Origin: Glycomyces harbinensis
GTDB lineage: Bacteria > Actinomycetota > Actinomycetes > Mycobacteriales > Micromonosporaceae
Direction: 5' to 3'
Length of the DNA: 64,000 bases
NCBI RefSeq assembly: GCF_900101745.1
Contig: NZ_FNAD01000020.1
Location: 62,001-126,000, forward strand
A program made the translations under genes and the position numbers. The notes under the pieces were generated by a model. The model did no database searches and had not been told where the DNA came from. It saw nothing but the letters and a program-made list of their open reading frames with translations. Numbering within the stretch: position 1 is the stretch's first letter; the number at the start of each line of letters is the position of its first letter. Of the stretch, positions 1-10,862 are shown one piece after another.

Positions 1-1
1 A

Positions 2-1921
<1,920 letters not shown>

Positions 1922-1941
1922 AGTCCGAACGACGACGCGCG

Positions 1942-1974
1942 AGCGGCCCCGCCTACCGGGTAGGCGGGGCCGCT
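1942..1974 (+). terminator. ftsH terminator hairpin
   Basis: Perfect 15-bp inverted repeat (1942-1956 with 1960-1974, 3-nt loop) starting 20 nt after the ftsH stop and followed by CGTTTC. It separates ftsH from folE. Confidence 0.8.
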
Positions 1975-2022
1975 CGTTTCCGGGCGGTGACAAACCCCAC
2001 TGGAGCCCGCGGCAAAAACCCG

Positions 2023-2028
2023 TAAGCT
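2023..2028 (+). promoter_or_regulatory. -10 element of folE, leaderless type
   Basis: TAAGCT lies exactly 6 nt before the folE ATG and there is no Shine-Dalgarno sequence. Transcription would start at or next to the start codon. The same spacing recurs before several other genes in this window. Confidence 0.55.
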
Positions 2029-2034
2029 TGGCCG

Positions 2035-2676
2035 ATGGCTGAACTCGACAACCTGGCCGCCCGCCTGATCGACGGCCGCATCAACGGCAGCCCCGTCGAG
2101 GACGCGGTGGACCTGGGGCGGATCGAAGCCGCCGTCAGGGAGATCCTGGCCGCGATCGGCGAGGACCCGGACCGGCCCGGACTCAAGGAGACCCCCCGGC
2201 GCGTCGCCCGCGCCTACGCCGAACTCTTCGCCGGACTGCGCGTCGACCCCGCCGCGGTCCTCAAGACCTCGTTCGACGAGAACCACAACGAACTGGTCCT
2301 GGTGCGCGACATCGACGTCCAGTCGTTCTGCGAACACCACCTGCTGCCGTTCACCGGCGTCGCCCACGTCGGGTACATCCCCGGCGCGAACGGCCAGATC
2401 GTGGGCCTCTCCAAACTCGCGCGCCTCGTCGAGGTCTACTCGCGGCGACCGCAGGTCCAAGAGCGACTCACCAGCCAGATCGCCGACCAGCTCTACAAGT
2501 CGCTCGAAGCCAGCGGCGTCATCGTCGTGGTCGAATGCGAGCACACCTGCATGTCCATGCGCGGCATCAGGAAACAGGGCTCCAAGACCATCACCTCGGC
2601 CGTGCGCGGCTCCATGCAGTCCGACGCGCGCACCCGCGCCGAGGCCATGTCGCTGCTGCGCGGCACCGCCGGGTGA
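2035..2676 (+). CDS. folE: GTP cyclohydrolase I
   Basis: Cytoplasmic enzyme converting GTP to 7,8-dihydroneopterin triphosphate, the first step of folate synthesis. The protein has 213 residues, normal for the family. The zinc ligands are visible: Cys99 and His102 in the CEHH motif, and Cys172 in HTCMSMRGI. The pterin/GTP-site segment [20 protein letters not shown] is intact. The ATG start is supported by the -10 element 6 nt upstream and by the beginning of family homology. folE follows ftsH, as in many actinobacteria, but folP, folB and folK do not follow here; a terminator and an unrelated minus-strand gene do. Confidence 0.97.
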   Translation: MAELDNLAARLIDGRINGSPVEDAVDLGRIEAAVREILAAIGEDPDRPGLKETPRRVARAYAELFAGLRVDPAAVLKTSFDENHNELVLVRDIDVQSFCEHHLLPFTGVAHVGYIPGANGQIVGLSKLARLVEVYSRRPQVQERLTSQIADQLYKSLEASGVIVVVECEHTCMSMRGIRKQGSKTITSAVRGSMQSDARTRAEAMSLLRGTAG

Positions 2677-2718
2677 GCCGCCCGCCGCCGACGACCCGTC
2701 CCCGAGCGGGGACGCCGA

Positions 2719-2747
2719 AAGGCCGGATGCGCTGCGCATCCGGCCTT
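2719..2747 (+). terminator. folE terminator hairpin
   Basis: Perfect 13-bp inverted repeat (2719-2731 with 2735-2747, 3-nt loop) 42 nt after the folE stop. It may also serve the convergent gene that ends at 2800. Confidence 0.75.
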
Positions 2748-2799
2748 CGCCGTAAGGATGAATGAGGTCAGGGGTGTCCAGATCTCAAGCTTCCGGTTG

Positions 2800-3468
2800 T
2801 TAGAAGACCTGACCGGTCTGCGACTGGAACGAGTCGCCCTCCGGGGTGGCCTCGGTGTAGGTGGTGTCGAGGAAGCCGTCGCCGTCGTTGTCCGACACGA
2901 CCGTGTCCGCGACGCCGTCGGCGTCCGAGTCGACCGAGAGCTCGTCGAGCAGGCCGTCCGCGTTGTAGTCGGTGGCCACCACGTCGGCGTAGCCGTCGGC
3001 GTTGGTGTCCGTCGCGACGGTGTCGACGTAGCCGTCGGCGTTGGTGTCGGAGGAGACCTGGTCGGTGACGCCGTCGCCGTCGGTGTCCGACTCCCAGGTG
3101 TCGATCAGGCCGTCGCCGTCGGTGTCGTAGACGAAGGAGTCCACCGTGCCGTCGCCGTCGGCGTCGACGATGACCTCGTCGGAGATGCCGTCGCCGTCGT
3201 AGTCGGTGGCAACGCCCTCGGCGTCGCCGTCGCCGTCGGCGTCGATCAGGGTCACGCCGTCGGTCGTGATGGTCTCGTCGGCGTAGCCGTCGCCGTCGAC
3301 GTCGAAGGTCTCGGTGACCGTGGAGACCGAGGAGTCCTCGTAGTAGTCCTCTTCGGCGGTGTAGTCCTCGGCGGGGACCTCTTCGGTGTAGGTCGCCTCT
3401 TCCTCGGTCGCGTACTCGTCGGTGGTGACGTCTTCTTCGACCGCTGCCGGGTCTTCGTACTCGCTCAT
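2800..3468 (-). CDS. Asp-rich DxDxDG calcium-loop repeat protein
   Basis: Unknown function. The 222-residue, strongly acidic protein has an N-terminal third rich in Glu, Thr and Tyr, then about 11 tandem repeats of 13 residues of the type DTDGDGxxDxxxx (variants TDYDGDG, DTNADG, DSDADG). Such loops are the calcium-binding part of thrombospondin type 3, dockerin and EF-hand repeats, so calcium binding is likely. There is no signal peptide, membrane helix or catalytic domain, which makes a cytoplasmic location or a non-classical exit route the default reading. The ATG at 3468 has AAGGA about 10 nt upstream. The repeats are also visible in the DNA as a 39-bp period. Confidence 0.8.
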   Translation of the reverse strand: MSEYEDPAAVEEDVTTDEYATEEEATYTEEVPAEDYTAEEDYYEDSSVSTVTETFDVDGDGYADETITTDGVTLIDADGDGDAEGVATDYDGDGISDEVIVDADGDGTVDSFVYDTDGDGLIDTWESDTDGDGVTDQVSSDTNADGYVDTVATDTNADGYADVVATDYNADGLLDELSVDSDADGVADTVVSDNDGDGFLDTTYTEATPEGDSFQSQTGQVF

Positions 3469-3621
3469 CGCTCTTCCATCCTTAGATCTTGAAGTGTTCG
3501 GTGCTTGTGAGAAGAACTTTACGACCGCGCTGAGGGCCGTGAATCCCCAGAGTGTGCCAACCCCCTATGCTTTCTCCCGTCCCTCCCGTATGCGGTTGTC
3601 CCCGAACGTCAGGAGTGTTCG

Positions 3622-4200
3622 TTGGGCTTTGACGACAGCGCTTTCGACGTTCCCGAGCCGCCTCCGGCGCTGGTCCCGGTGCCGGCGGTGCGGGCCTTCG
3701 ACTTCCACTCCGCGCGGGTCGTGTTCGGCGCGGCGGGCTGCGGCTGGCAGTTCGACCTGCGGGCCGACGACCCGGTCACGAGGGACGGGATGCTGCTGGT
3801 GCCCTTGATATCCGAGGCGGACTACTACCGGGCGGTGGACGGCGACGGGGACGCCTACGCGAGCCTGGTCCCGGCCGAGGACGTGTACGTGCAGCGGCCC
3901 GAGCCCGGCACGGGCGCCCCGCGCCCCGGGTACCTCATCGAGCGGCTCTCCGACCCCGACCGGCCGCCGGTGCGCCGGCCCTACCCGGCCTCGGACGTGC
4001 CGAGCCTGGTCGGGCGCCGGGTCTGGTACTGGACGGACGGGGCGTTCAGGGACGACTTCCGCTGCGTCTCCGAGCCGTTCGAGGTCGACGGCGACTTCTG
4101 CGTGCGCGTGGTCGAGGAGCGGGCCTGGTACCGCTGGCAGCGCACCGGGATGCTGCCCAAGGCCCAGGACGCGTTCATCCACCACCTGTGGACGCAGTGA
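3622..4200 (+). CDS. Hypothetical protein, 192 aa
   Basis: I do not recognise this family. The start is TTG at 3622, chosen because AGGAG at 3611-3615 sits 6 nt upstream; no ATG or GTG has comparable support. The protein is soluble, with no signal peptide or membrane helix, and is rich in aromatic residues in its second half (GRRVWYWTDGAFRDDFRC, RAWYRWQRTG). The codon pattern (G/C third positions) is normal for the neighbourhood, so it is very likely a real gene. It is convergent with holB and the context gives no functional clue. Confidence 0.75.
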   Translation: MGFDDSAFDVPEPPPALVPVPAVRAFDFHSARVVFGAAGCGWQFDLRADDPVTRDGMLLVPLISEADYYRAVDGDGDAYASLVPAEDVYVQRPEPGTGAPRPGYLIERLSDPDRPPVRRPYPASDVPSLVGRRVWYWTDGAFRDDFRCVSEPFEVDGDFCVRVVEERAWYRWQRTGMLPKAQDAFIHHLWTQ

Positions 4201-4277
4201 GCGAAGCGGGCATCAGCCTTCAAAACGGGCATTCGCTGCGCCCCCGGACTGCAAGGATGCCGCAGGGGTGCGACGTT

Positions 4278-4296
4278 CGGGGGCTGCCCGCCCCCG
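4278..4296. terminator. possible bidirectional terminator
   Basis: 7-bp all-G/C hairpin (4278-4284 with 4290-4296) between the convergent genes ending at 4200 and 4366. Without a T-tract the call is weak. The rest of 4201-4365 shows nothing recognisable. Confidence 0.35.
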
Positions 4297-4365
4297 GGGT
4301 CGGGCGTGTCGGAGTTCGGCGTCCCCCGGTTCAACCATGGCGCGGGGGTGCGACAAGTGGGCCGG

Positions 4366-5523
4366 TCAGGCCTGCCAGAGCCTGGTCATCATGGCCTCCA
4401 CCGCGATGCGCGGGCGGACGTTCGCTTCGATCATTTTGCGGCAGTCCAGGATCGCGTCGATGCGGCGCAGCAGCGATTCGGCGCTGAGCCTGCCCGCCGC
4501 GGCCCTGGTCGTGTCGGCCATGTCCGGGTGGATCGGGTCGACCCGCGCGCCGAACCCGGCCGCGAGCGCGTCGCGGTAGAACGCCGCCAGGTCCACCAGG
4601 GCCCGGTCGAGCGAGTCGCGCTGCGCCCGCGTGTCGCGGGTCTTCTGGCGCTTCTCCAGCTCCTTGAGCGCCGACGCCGAGCCGCGCGAGGCCTTCGACG
4701 CGCCCTTGCCGGTGCCGCCCTTGCCGAGCGCGGTCTCGAGCGCTTCGCGTTCGGCGAGGGACCGGTCGGTGTAGGTGCCCGAGGCTTCGGCTTCGGCGGC
4801 CTCGATGAGTTCGACCGCGGCGGTGAAGCACGCGCCCAGGCCCGTCAGGCGGCGGGGGATCTGGAGGACGTCGTGGCGTTTCGCGCGCGCCTCGGCGTCG
4901 GTGGCGAGGCGCCGGGCCCGGCCGACGTGGCCCTGCGCGGCGGCGGCGTACAGCTCGGCTTCGCGCCGGTCGAGGCCGTCGCGGGCCACGAGCAGGTCCG
5001 CGATCGCCTCGGCGGGGGGCTGGCGCAGTCCCATGACGCGGCACCGGGACCGGATCGTCACCGAGATCTCGGCGGGGTTGACCGAGGGCGCGCACAGCAG
5101 GAACACGGTCCGCTCCGGCGGTTCCTCGACCGCTTTGAGCAGGGCGTTCGCGGCGGCTTCGGTGAGGCGGTCGGCGTCTTCGACGATGAGGACCTGCCAG
5201 CGCCCCTGCGTGGGGGCGCGGCTGGCCTCGAGGATGAGCTTGCGGACCTGGTCGACGCCGAGGGTGAGTCCTTCGGGGATGACGCGGGTGACGTCGGAGT
5301 GGGTGCCGCCGAGGGTGGTCCGGCAGGCGTGGCATTCGCCGCAGCCGCCGTCGGGGCACTGCAGTGCGGCGGCGAAGGCGACGGCGGCGGTGGAGCGGCC
5401 GGATCCGGGCGGGCCGGTGAACAGCCACGCGTGGGTCATGCCGGTGCCGCGGGCGGCGTCGGCGAGGACCCGCCGGGCTTCGTCCTGGCCGACCAGTTCC
5501 GCGAAGACGCCGGGGCCGCTCAC
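4366..5523 (-). CDS. holB: DNA polymerase III subunit delta'
   Basis: Clamp-loader subunit that helps load the beta sliding clamp during replication. It has 385 residues. The AAA+ fold is shown by the P-loop GPPGSGRST at residues 37-45, a zinc module with Cys56, Cys61, Cys64 and Cys67, the segment QVLIVEDADRLTEAAANALL, and SRC in TIRSRCRVMGL (sensor region). The start is GTG at 5523: its GTGA overlaps the TGA stop of the upstream kinase gene, giving translational coupling, and family homology begins a few residues later (VFAELVGQDEA). A Lys/Arg-rich low-complexity stretch near residue 280-310 precedes the C-terminal collar-type helical domain. The tmk-holB pairing is common in actinobacteria. 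Confidence 0.95.
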   Translation of the reverse strand: MSGPGVFAELVGQDEARRVLADAARGTGMTHAWLFTGPPGSGRSTAAVAFAAALQCPDGGCGECHACRTTLGGTHSDVTRVIPEGLTLGVDQVRKLILEASRAPTQGRWQVLIVEDADRLTEAAANALLKAVEEPPERTVFLLCAPSVNPAEISVTIRSRCRVMGLRQPPAEAIADLLVARDGLDRREAELYAAAAQGHVGRARRLATDAEARAKRHDVLQIPRRLTGLGACFTAAVELIEAAEAEASGTYTDRSLAEREALETALGKGGTGKGASKASRGSASALKELEKRQKTRDTRAQRDSLDRALVDLAAFYRDALAAGFGARVDPIHPDMADTTRAAAGRLSAESLLRRIDAILDCRKMIEANVRPRIAVEAMMTRLWQA

Positions 5524-7655
5524 GGGCGTCCGGCCTCTTCGGCGACGGTGCTCCATCCGTAGTCGCCGGGGGTCTTCGCGTCGTGCTTGTCGCTGTCGAG
5601 GCCGGGCCAGCCGGTTTCGGTGCGGGCGGTCTGGGTGCGGATGTCGAGCCGCTGCGCGACGGCTTCGCGGACGGCGGCGGCGATCTCGTCGGGGGTGCCC
5701 GCGGCGGGGAGGACGAGGTAGCGGTCGGCGTCGGCGGCGGCGAGGTGGAGGAAGGTCTCGCGGACTCTCTCGTGGTAGTCGAGTTCTTCCTGTTCGAGGC
5801 GGTCGCCGGTGCCGCCGGCCTTGGCGCGGTGGAGGCCGGCCTGCGGTTCGACGTCGAGGAGGACGGTGAGGTCGGGTTTGAGTCCGCCGGTGGCCCAGGA
5901 GGAGACCCAGGCGACCTCGTCTTTGCCGAGGTCGCGGCCGGACCCCTGGTAGGCGATGGAGGAGTCGATGTAGCGGTCGGAGACGACGACGGCGCCGCGT
6001 TCGAGGGCGGGCCGGACGACCTTCTCGACGTGCTGGGCGCGGTCGGCGGCGAAGAGGAGCGCTTCGGCGCGGGGGCCGGGGGCGGAGTCGCCGCCGGAGT
6101 CGAGGACGAGGGTGCGGATGCGCATGCCGATGTCGGTGGCGCCGGGTTCGCGGGTGAGGACGGCCTCGTAGCCGCGGAGTTTGAGCCAGGCGGCGAGTTT
6201 CACGGACTGGGTGGACTTGCCGGCGCCTTCGCCGCCTTCGAAGACGACGAAGAAGCCGGATCCGGCGACGGGGACGGCGGCGGAGAGGGGCCGGCCGCGC
6301 AGGGAGGACCAGAGGTCGGCGAGGACGGGCACGCCGGGCTTGTCGTCCATGGATTTGAAGGCGGTGACGCCGAGCCAGGCGACGAGGGCGGCGGCGACGA
6401 ACAGGAGGATGCGGCTCATGGAGAGTTCGACTTCGGTGAAGCCGAGGTCGAGCTGTCGGGCGGCCTGCCAGCCGGCGAGGGGTGCGGAGACGGTCATGGC
6501 GAGCATGAGGATGACGCGGGCGGAGACGGCGATGAACGCGAACATGCGTCCGCGGATCTCGTCTTCGGTCTCGCGCTGGAGGAGGGTGATGCCGGCGAGG
6601 AAGGCCATGCCGGCGCCGAGGCCGATGACGACGGAGCCGAGGAGGGAGACCCACAGCCAGGGGGCGACGGCGTCGAGTGCGAGGCCGACGCCGGCGAGGA
6701 CGATGCTCATGCCGAACCAGCGCAGGCGTGAGAGTTCGCCGATGAGTTTGGGGCCGAAGGCGATGCCGGCGCCGAGGCCGAGGAAGAGGAAGACCGCGAG
6801 GATGTAGAAGGCGGCTTCGCCGGCGTCGAGGGTGGTGGCGTAGACGGTGCCGACGCCGATGAGGATGCCGGCGCCGCTGAAGGCGCCGAGCATGCCGAGG
6901 ATGAGGCCGCGGACGCGTTCGCGGCTGCGCATGTAGGTCCAGCCTTCGACGAAGTCGTTCCAGACGCTGGAGGTCTTGGCGGCGATCTGGCCGTAGCGGC
7001 CGGAGATCTGGGGGATGAAGAAGTAGACGGTGACGGCGAGGATGCCGAACATCGCGGCGGTGAGGTACAGGGCGATGACCATGGGTTCGGCCCAGGGGCC
7101 GAGGTTGGCCCACACGTTCTGTCCGCGTTCGAGGATCGCCAGGACGGCGAAGGCCAGGGGCGGGGCGAGCCCGTAGGTGGTGGCGAGGCTGAGCTGGTTG
7201 GCGGCCTCGTACTTCTCGGGCGGGAGCAGGTTGGGGACGGCGGCTTCCTTCGCCGGGGACCAGATGAGGACCGCGCCTTCGATGCACACCTGGGCGATCG
7301 CGAGCCACGCGACGGTGACGGCGGTGTTGTTGGTGATGAGGTAGACGGTGGGGACCGAGGCGATGAGCACGAAGCGCGCGGTGTCGCAGGCGGCCATGGT
7401 CTTGCGCCGGTCGAACCGGTCGGCGAAGACGCCGGCGACGGGTCCGAGCACCAGTGACGGCAGCAGGCGGAGCACGATGGTCGCCGAGAACGCCGCGCCC
7501 TTGGCGGCGGGGTCGTCGAACAGGGACTGCGCGAAGCCCGCGGTGGCGAACAGCGCGAGCCAGTCGCCGAAGGAGGCGAGACCGAGTACGGTCCACAGCC
7601 TTCTGAACGGGCGGATACGCAGCACCGTCTGGATGTCGGCAAGGGTGTTCGCCAT
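5520..7655 (-). CDS. tmk: MFS membrane domain fused to thymidylate kinase
   Basis: 711-residue two-domain protein. Residues 1 to about 430 are an MFS-like membrane region with about 12 helices; the loop DRFDRRKT between helices 2 and 3 is the typical MFS signature. Residues about 465 to 711 are thymidylate kinase (dTMP to dTDP): P-loop FEGGEGAGKST at 472-482, the DRYIDSS motif starting at residue 560, and the TREPGATDIG segment. The kinase would face the cytoplasm at the membrane. ATG 7655 has GAGGA close upstream. The gene overlaps holB by 4 nt (GTGA). Similar MFS-Tmk fusions exist in some actinobacteria; what the membrane part transports, if anything, is not known to me. No frameshift separates the two domains. 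Confidence 0.93.
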   Translation of the reverse strand: MANTLADIQTVLRIRPFRRLWTVLGLASFGDWLALFATAGFAQSLFDDPAAKGAAFSATIVLRLLPSLVLGPVAGVFADRFDRRKTMAACDTARFVLIASVPTVYLITNNTAVTVAWLAIAQVCIEGAVLIWSPAKEAAVPNLLPPEKYEAANQLSLATTYGLAPPLAFAVLAILERGQNVWANLGPWAEPMVIALYLTAAMFGILAVTVYFFIPQISGRYGQIAAKTSSVWNDFVEGWTYMRSRERVRGLILGMLGAFSGAGILIGVGTVYATTLDAGEAAFYILAVFLFLGLGAGIAFGPKLIGELSRLRWFGMSIVLAGVGLALDAVAPWLWVSLLGSVVIGLGAGMAFLAGITLLQRETEDEIRGRMFAFIAVSARVILMLAMTVSAPLAGWQAARQLDLGFTEVELSMSRILLFVAAALVAWLGVTAFKSMDDKPGVPVLADLWSSLRGRPLSAAVPVAGSGFFVVFEGGEGAGKSTQSVKLAAWLKLRGYEAVLTREPGATDIGMRIRTLVLDSGGDSAPGPRAEALLFAADRAQHVEKVVRPALERGAVVVSDRYIDSSIAYQGSGRDLGKDEVAWVSSWATGGLKPDLTVLLDVEPQAGLHRAKAGGTGDRLEQEELDYHERVRETFLHLAAADADRYLVLPAAGTPDEIAAAVREAVAQRLDIRTQTARTETGWPGLDSDKHDAKTPGDYGWSTVAEEAGRP

Positions 7656-7688
7656 GCTGCTCCTCGAAAGTCAAAGACCGCACCGGGT

Positions 7689-7706
7689 CGACTACGAGAC
7701 TAGTCG
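7689..7706 (-). promoter_or_regulatory. promoter with inverted repeat upstream of tmk fusion
   Basis: The inverted repeat CGACTA-N6-TAGTCG overlaps a -10-like TAGTCT on the minus strand (7702 to 7697), about 42 nt before the ATG at 7655. This layout suits a repressor site over a promoter, but 6-bp arms can occur by chance. Confidence 0.35.
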
Positions 7707-7784
7707 GCCCGGCGCGGCCTCATGTCCCGGCGCGGTCGGTTGAGTGGCCTGCGACAGGTCCGGCGTGGGACCTGCCGGGGCGGC

Positions 7785-8456
7785 TCACGTCAGGCGGCGC
7801 GCGAGGTAGTCGCAGACGACGCCGTTGGCCTCGCCGATCGAGGCGGCGCACCCGTCGGGGTCGCGGCGGAACGCCAGGCGGACCAGGGCCTGCCCGGTCT
7901 CGACGGCGACCGTGACGGTCTTGTTGAGTTCGTCGTCGCCGCCGATGCCGAAGCGGTGGGCGAGTCCGGCGAGGATCTGGTCGGCGATGACGTCGCCGCC
8001 GGTGGTGACGGCGTCGGCGCGGCCCGGGTCGATCGCGTCGGCCAGGTGGAGGACGCGGAAGCCGGGCGCGGTGCGGTACATGTGGACGTATTCGCTGATC
8101 GCGGCCTCGACTCCGCCGCGCCAGTCGGCGGGCGGTTCGGCGTCGAAGCGGGCGGCGAGGCGCTCGAAGTACAGGTCGATGTAGCGCTGGCTCAGCGCTT
8201 CGGCCAGTGAGCGCTTGTCGCCGAAGAACTGGTAGACCGATCCGATGGCGACGTCGGCCCTCTGGGCGATGGCCGTGGTCGAGAGCCGGTCGTAGCCGAC
8301 CTCTTCGATCAGGTCGGCGGCGGCGTCGAGCATTCGGCGCACCCGCGCAGCCGATCGTTCCTGGACGGGCAGGCGGCGCAGCGAGTGCGTCGCCCCGAAC
8401 TTGGACACCGGTGACATCGTGGGCTGCCGAGCGGCCGGCACGGTTGCTGTGCTCAT
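7785..8456 (-). CDS. TetR family transcriptional regulator
   Basis: 223-residue DNA-binding regulator. The N-terminal helix-turn-helix lies at roughly residues 35-85 (LIEEVGYDRLSTTAIAQRAD, then GSVYQFFGDKRSL), followed by a helical ligand-binding domain with no recognisable ligand specificity. The ATG at 8456 was chosen because GAGGGGGGAGA lies just upstream; the longer upstream frame lacks a ribosome binding site and a coding pattern. It is transcribed away from mshA across a 289-bp gap, so it could control itself, mshA or the tmk fusion downstream. An inverted repeat at 8482-8507 is a candidate binding site. Confidence 0.9.
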   Translation of the reverse strand: MSTATVPAARQPTMSPVSKFGATHSLRRLPVQERSAARVRRMLDAAADLIEEVGYDRLSTTAIAQRADVAIGSVYQFFGDKRSLAEALSQRYIDLYFERLAARFDAEPPADWRGGVEAAISEYVHMYRTAPGFRVLHLADAIDPGRADAVTTGGDVIADQILAGLAHRFGIGGDDELNKTVTVAVETGQALVRLAFRRDPDGCAASIGEANGVVCDYLARRLT

Positions 8457-8481
8457 GGTGTTGTCTCCCCCCTCGTGATGA

Positions 8482-8507
8482 CAAGTCTCCCCATCATGGA
8501 CGACTTG
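8482..8507. promoter_or_regulatory. candidate TetR operator
   Basis: CAAGTC-N14-GACTTG, an inverted repeat centred about 38 nt upstream of the tetR start codon. The position suits autoregulation; the short arms make this tentative. The remainder of 8457-8745 shows a relatively AT-rich patch but no certain promoter. Confidence 0.3.
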
Positions 8508-8745
8508 CCCGGATTTGAGGCTCATTCCCGGTCGTGTCGCGAGAGAAATTCCATGTTCCCCCGACCGAGTGTCACCATGTCGACACGAAACGGAACGAAA
8601 ACTCCATGTCGCCCGGCGGCTTGACGGGATGCGTATTTGGTCACTCTGACGGTGGTGACGGTTGTGTGCGAACACCCGGGCACGGAAGGATTGCGAGTGT
8701 TTTGCGCGTTGCCTTAGGGGAGGCGACGGCGGAGAGGACATACAC

Positions 8746-10047
8746 GTGAACACACGGCGCACCCCGGCCTTCCGGGCCCGATGCCGCAAGCAGGCCGTCC
8801 ACCGCGTCGCGATGGTCTCGGTCCACACCTCCCCGCTCGCGCAGCCCGGCACCGGCGACGCCGGGGGCATGAACGTCTACGTGCTCAACACCGCCCGCGA
8901 ACTCGCCCGCGCCGGCGTCGAGGTCGAGATCTTCACCCGCGCGACGAGTTCCGAAGAGCCTCCCACGGTCGAGGCCGAACCGGGCGTCCTGGTCCACCAC
9001 CTCCCGGCCGGGCCCTTCGAGGGCCTGTCCAAGAACGACCTTCCCACGCAGCTGTGCGCCTTCACCGGCGGCCTGCTGCGCGCCGAGGCCCGCAACCGGC
9101 CCGGCCACTACGACCTCATCCACGCCCACTACTGGCTCTCCGGCCAGGCCGCCTGGGTGGCCGCGGACCGGTGGGGCGTCCCGCTCGTGCAGACCTTCCA
9201 CACCCTCGCGAAGGTGAAGAACGCGCAGCTCGCCGACGGCGACTCGCCCGAGCCGATCGGCCGGGTCGTCGGCGAGGAGCAGATCACGACCGAGGCGGAC
9301 CTCCTCATCGCGAACACCGCGGCCGAAGCCGCCGAGCTGCACCGCTACTACAACGCCGACACCCGGCGCGTCGAGGTGATCCACCCCGGCGTGGACCTGG
9401 GCGTCTTCCGCCCCGGCGACCGGTACGCCGCCCGTCAGGCCCTCGGCCTCCCCCAGGACGCCCTGGTCGTGGCGTTCGTGGGCCGCATCCAGCCCGCCAA
9501 GGCCCCGGACGTGCTCCTGCGCGGCCTCGCCCGGCTGCGCGAGACCGACCCCGAGCTGGCCCGGCGCATCGTCCCGGTCTTCGTCGGCGGCCCCTCGAAC
9601 ACCGACCTGTACTGGCTGCCCAAACTCGCCGGCGAGCTCGGCCTGGGCGAGACGGTCCAGTGGCGCACCCCGCGCTCGGGCGAGGCGCTCGCGCAGGTCT
9701 ACCGGGCCGCCGACGCCGTCGCCGTCCCCAGCTACAACGAGTCGTTCGGCCTGGTCGCCCTGGAGGCCCAGGCCACCGGCACCCCCGTCATCGCCGCGCG
9801 CGTCGGCGGCCTGCCGACCGCCGTCGCCGAGGGCTCCTCGGGCCTGCTGGTCGACTCCCACTCCTCCGACGACTGGGCCGGCGCCATCGGCAGGCTCATG
9901 GGCGACGACGACCTCCGCCGGCGCCTGGCCGCCGGCGCCCGCACCCACGCCGCGCTCTTCTCCTGGCAGGCCACCGCCGAAGGCCTCAGCAGCGCCTACC
10001 GGAGGGCGCTCCTCATGCGCTCCCAGGCGATCACGCTCAACCGCTGA
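8746..10047 (+). CDS. mshA: D-inositol-3-phosphate glycosyltransferase (mycothiol synthesis)
   Basis: Transfers N-acetylglucosamine from UDP-GlcNAc to 1D-myo-inositol 3-phosphate, the first step of mycothiol, the actinobacterial low-molecular-weight thiol. 433 residues, GT-B fold (GT4). The donor/acceptor signature [20 protein letters not shown] is near the N-terminus, [20 protein letters not shown] begins the C-terminal half, and the E-x7-E pattern is in [20 protein letters not shown]. The start is GTG 8746 with GGAGAGG 8 nt upstream, rather than an in-frame ATG at 8662 without a ribosome binding site. Followed by ybjN, gpm1, senX3 and regX3, the same order as around mshA in mycobacteria. 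Confidence 0.97.
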   Translation: MNTRRTPAFRARCRKQAVHRVAMVSVHTSPLAQPGTGDAGGMNVYVLNTARELARAGVEVEIFTRATSSEEPPTVEAEPGVLVHHLPAGPFEGLSKNDLPTQLCAFTGGLLRAEARNRPGHYDLIHAHYWLSGQAAWVAADRWGVPLVQTFHTLAKVKNAQLADGDSPEPIGRVVGEEQITTEADLLIANTAAEAAELHRYYNADTRRVEVIHPGVDLGVFRPGDRYAARQALGLPQDALVVAFVGRIQPAKAPDVLLRGLARLRETDPELARRIVPVFVGGPSNTDLYWLPKLAGELGLGETVQWRTPRSGEALAQVYRAADAVAVPSYNESFGLVALEAQATGTPVIAARVGGLPTAVAEGSSGLLVDSHSSDDWAGAIGRLMGDDDLRRRLAAGARTHAALFSWQATAEGLSSAYRRALLMRSQAITLNR

Positions 10048-10228
10048 CAGCGGCCCTGCCCCACGGAAAGCGAAACCCGGCCCACCGCTGACGCGGCCCT
10101 GCCGCACGGGAAGCGGGGCCCGGACCAAGGCCGACAGCGGCCCTGCCGCGCCACCGGACGAACCTGGCCTACCGTTGACTTCCGCCTCTCGACGGGAGGG
10201 GCCGGCCCGACGACGCGCAGGAGACCTC

Positions 10229-10705
10229 GTGATCGAGCAACTCAAGTCGGCCCTCGACGAGACCGGCGCCGACTACCGCGAGGACGGCCCCCGCTCGGTC
10301 GTCGTCTCGCTCCCGGGGCGGCGCAAGCTCAACATCGCCTGCGGCCTGGTGGTCGAGGACCACGCCCTGCGCGTGGAGGCGTTCGTGGCCCGCCGGCCCG
10401 AGGAGAACCGCGAGGCGGTCTGGGCCGAACTGCTGCGGCGCAACGGGAAGCTCTACGCGGTGTCCTTCGCGACCGACGAGTCCGAGGACGTCCACCTGGT
10501 CGGGCGCCTCCCGTTCGCCGCCGTCACCGCCGACGAGCTCGACCGGGTCCTCGGCCAGGTCCTCGAAGCGGCCGACGAGACCTTCAACGTCATCCTCGAA
10601 CTGGGCTTCAGGACCTCCATCGAGGAGGAATGGCGCTGGCGACTGGCCCGCGGCGAGTCCGTCAAGAACCTCGAGGCCTTCGCGCACCTCAAGCCGAACG
10701 ACTGA
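10229..10705 (+). CDS. YbjN domain-containing protein
   Basis: 158-residue soluble alpha/beta protein of the YbjN family (structurally like type III secretion chaperones), whose actinobacterial role is unknown. GTG 10229 is chosen because AGGAG at 10219-10223 lies 5 nt upstream; an in-frame ATG at 10175 has no such support. A YbjN protein directly follows mshA in mycobacteria too, so a link to mycothiol or redox biology is possible but unproven. The 181-bp gap after mshA holds GC-rich sequence with no strong terminator. Confidence 0.88.
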   Translation: MIEQLKSALDETGADYREDGPRSVVVSLPGRRKLNIACGLVVEDHALRVEAFVARRPEENREAVWAELLRRNGKLYAVSFATDESEDVHLVGRLPFAAVTADELDRVLGQVLEAADETFNVILELGFRTSIEEEWRWRLARGESVKNLEAFAHLKPND

Positions 10706-10862
10706 GCCCGCCCCCTGCCCCGGCGCTCGTCGACCGCGACCGCCGGTCCGAAGGCGCCCCGGACCGCACCCGTTCCAGCAGGCGGGACGGCGGGGGCGAC
10801 GCCCGCCACACCCGTCCGGCGACCGGGCGGCCGGACGGTCGGCGAGGCGGCAGGATAGGGGC

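Noticed and set aside
4366-7683. A single 1105-codon minus-strand frame covering the kinase region and holB
   Set aside because: Only its last 385 codons are holB; the first part is Arg/Pro-rich out-of-frame translation of the MFS-kinase gene.
7752-7777. Hairpin after tetR as a terminator
   Set aside because: Only a 7-bp core stem with a mismatch-prone extension and no T-tract; left unannotated.
8662-8745. Upstream ATG as the mshA start
   Set aside because: The extra 28 codons have no homology and no ribosome binding site, whereas GTG 8746 has GGAGAGG at the right distance.
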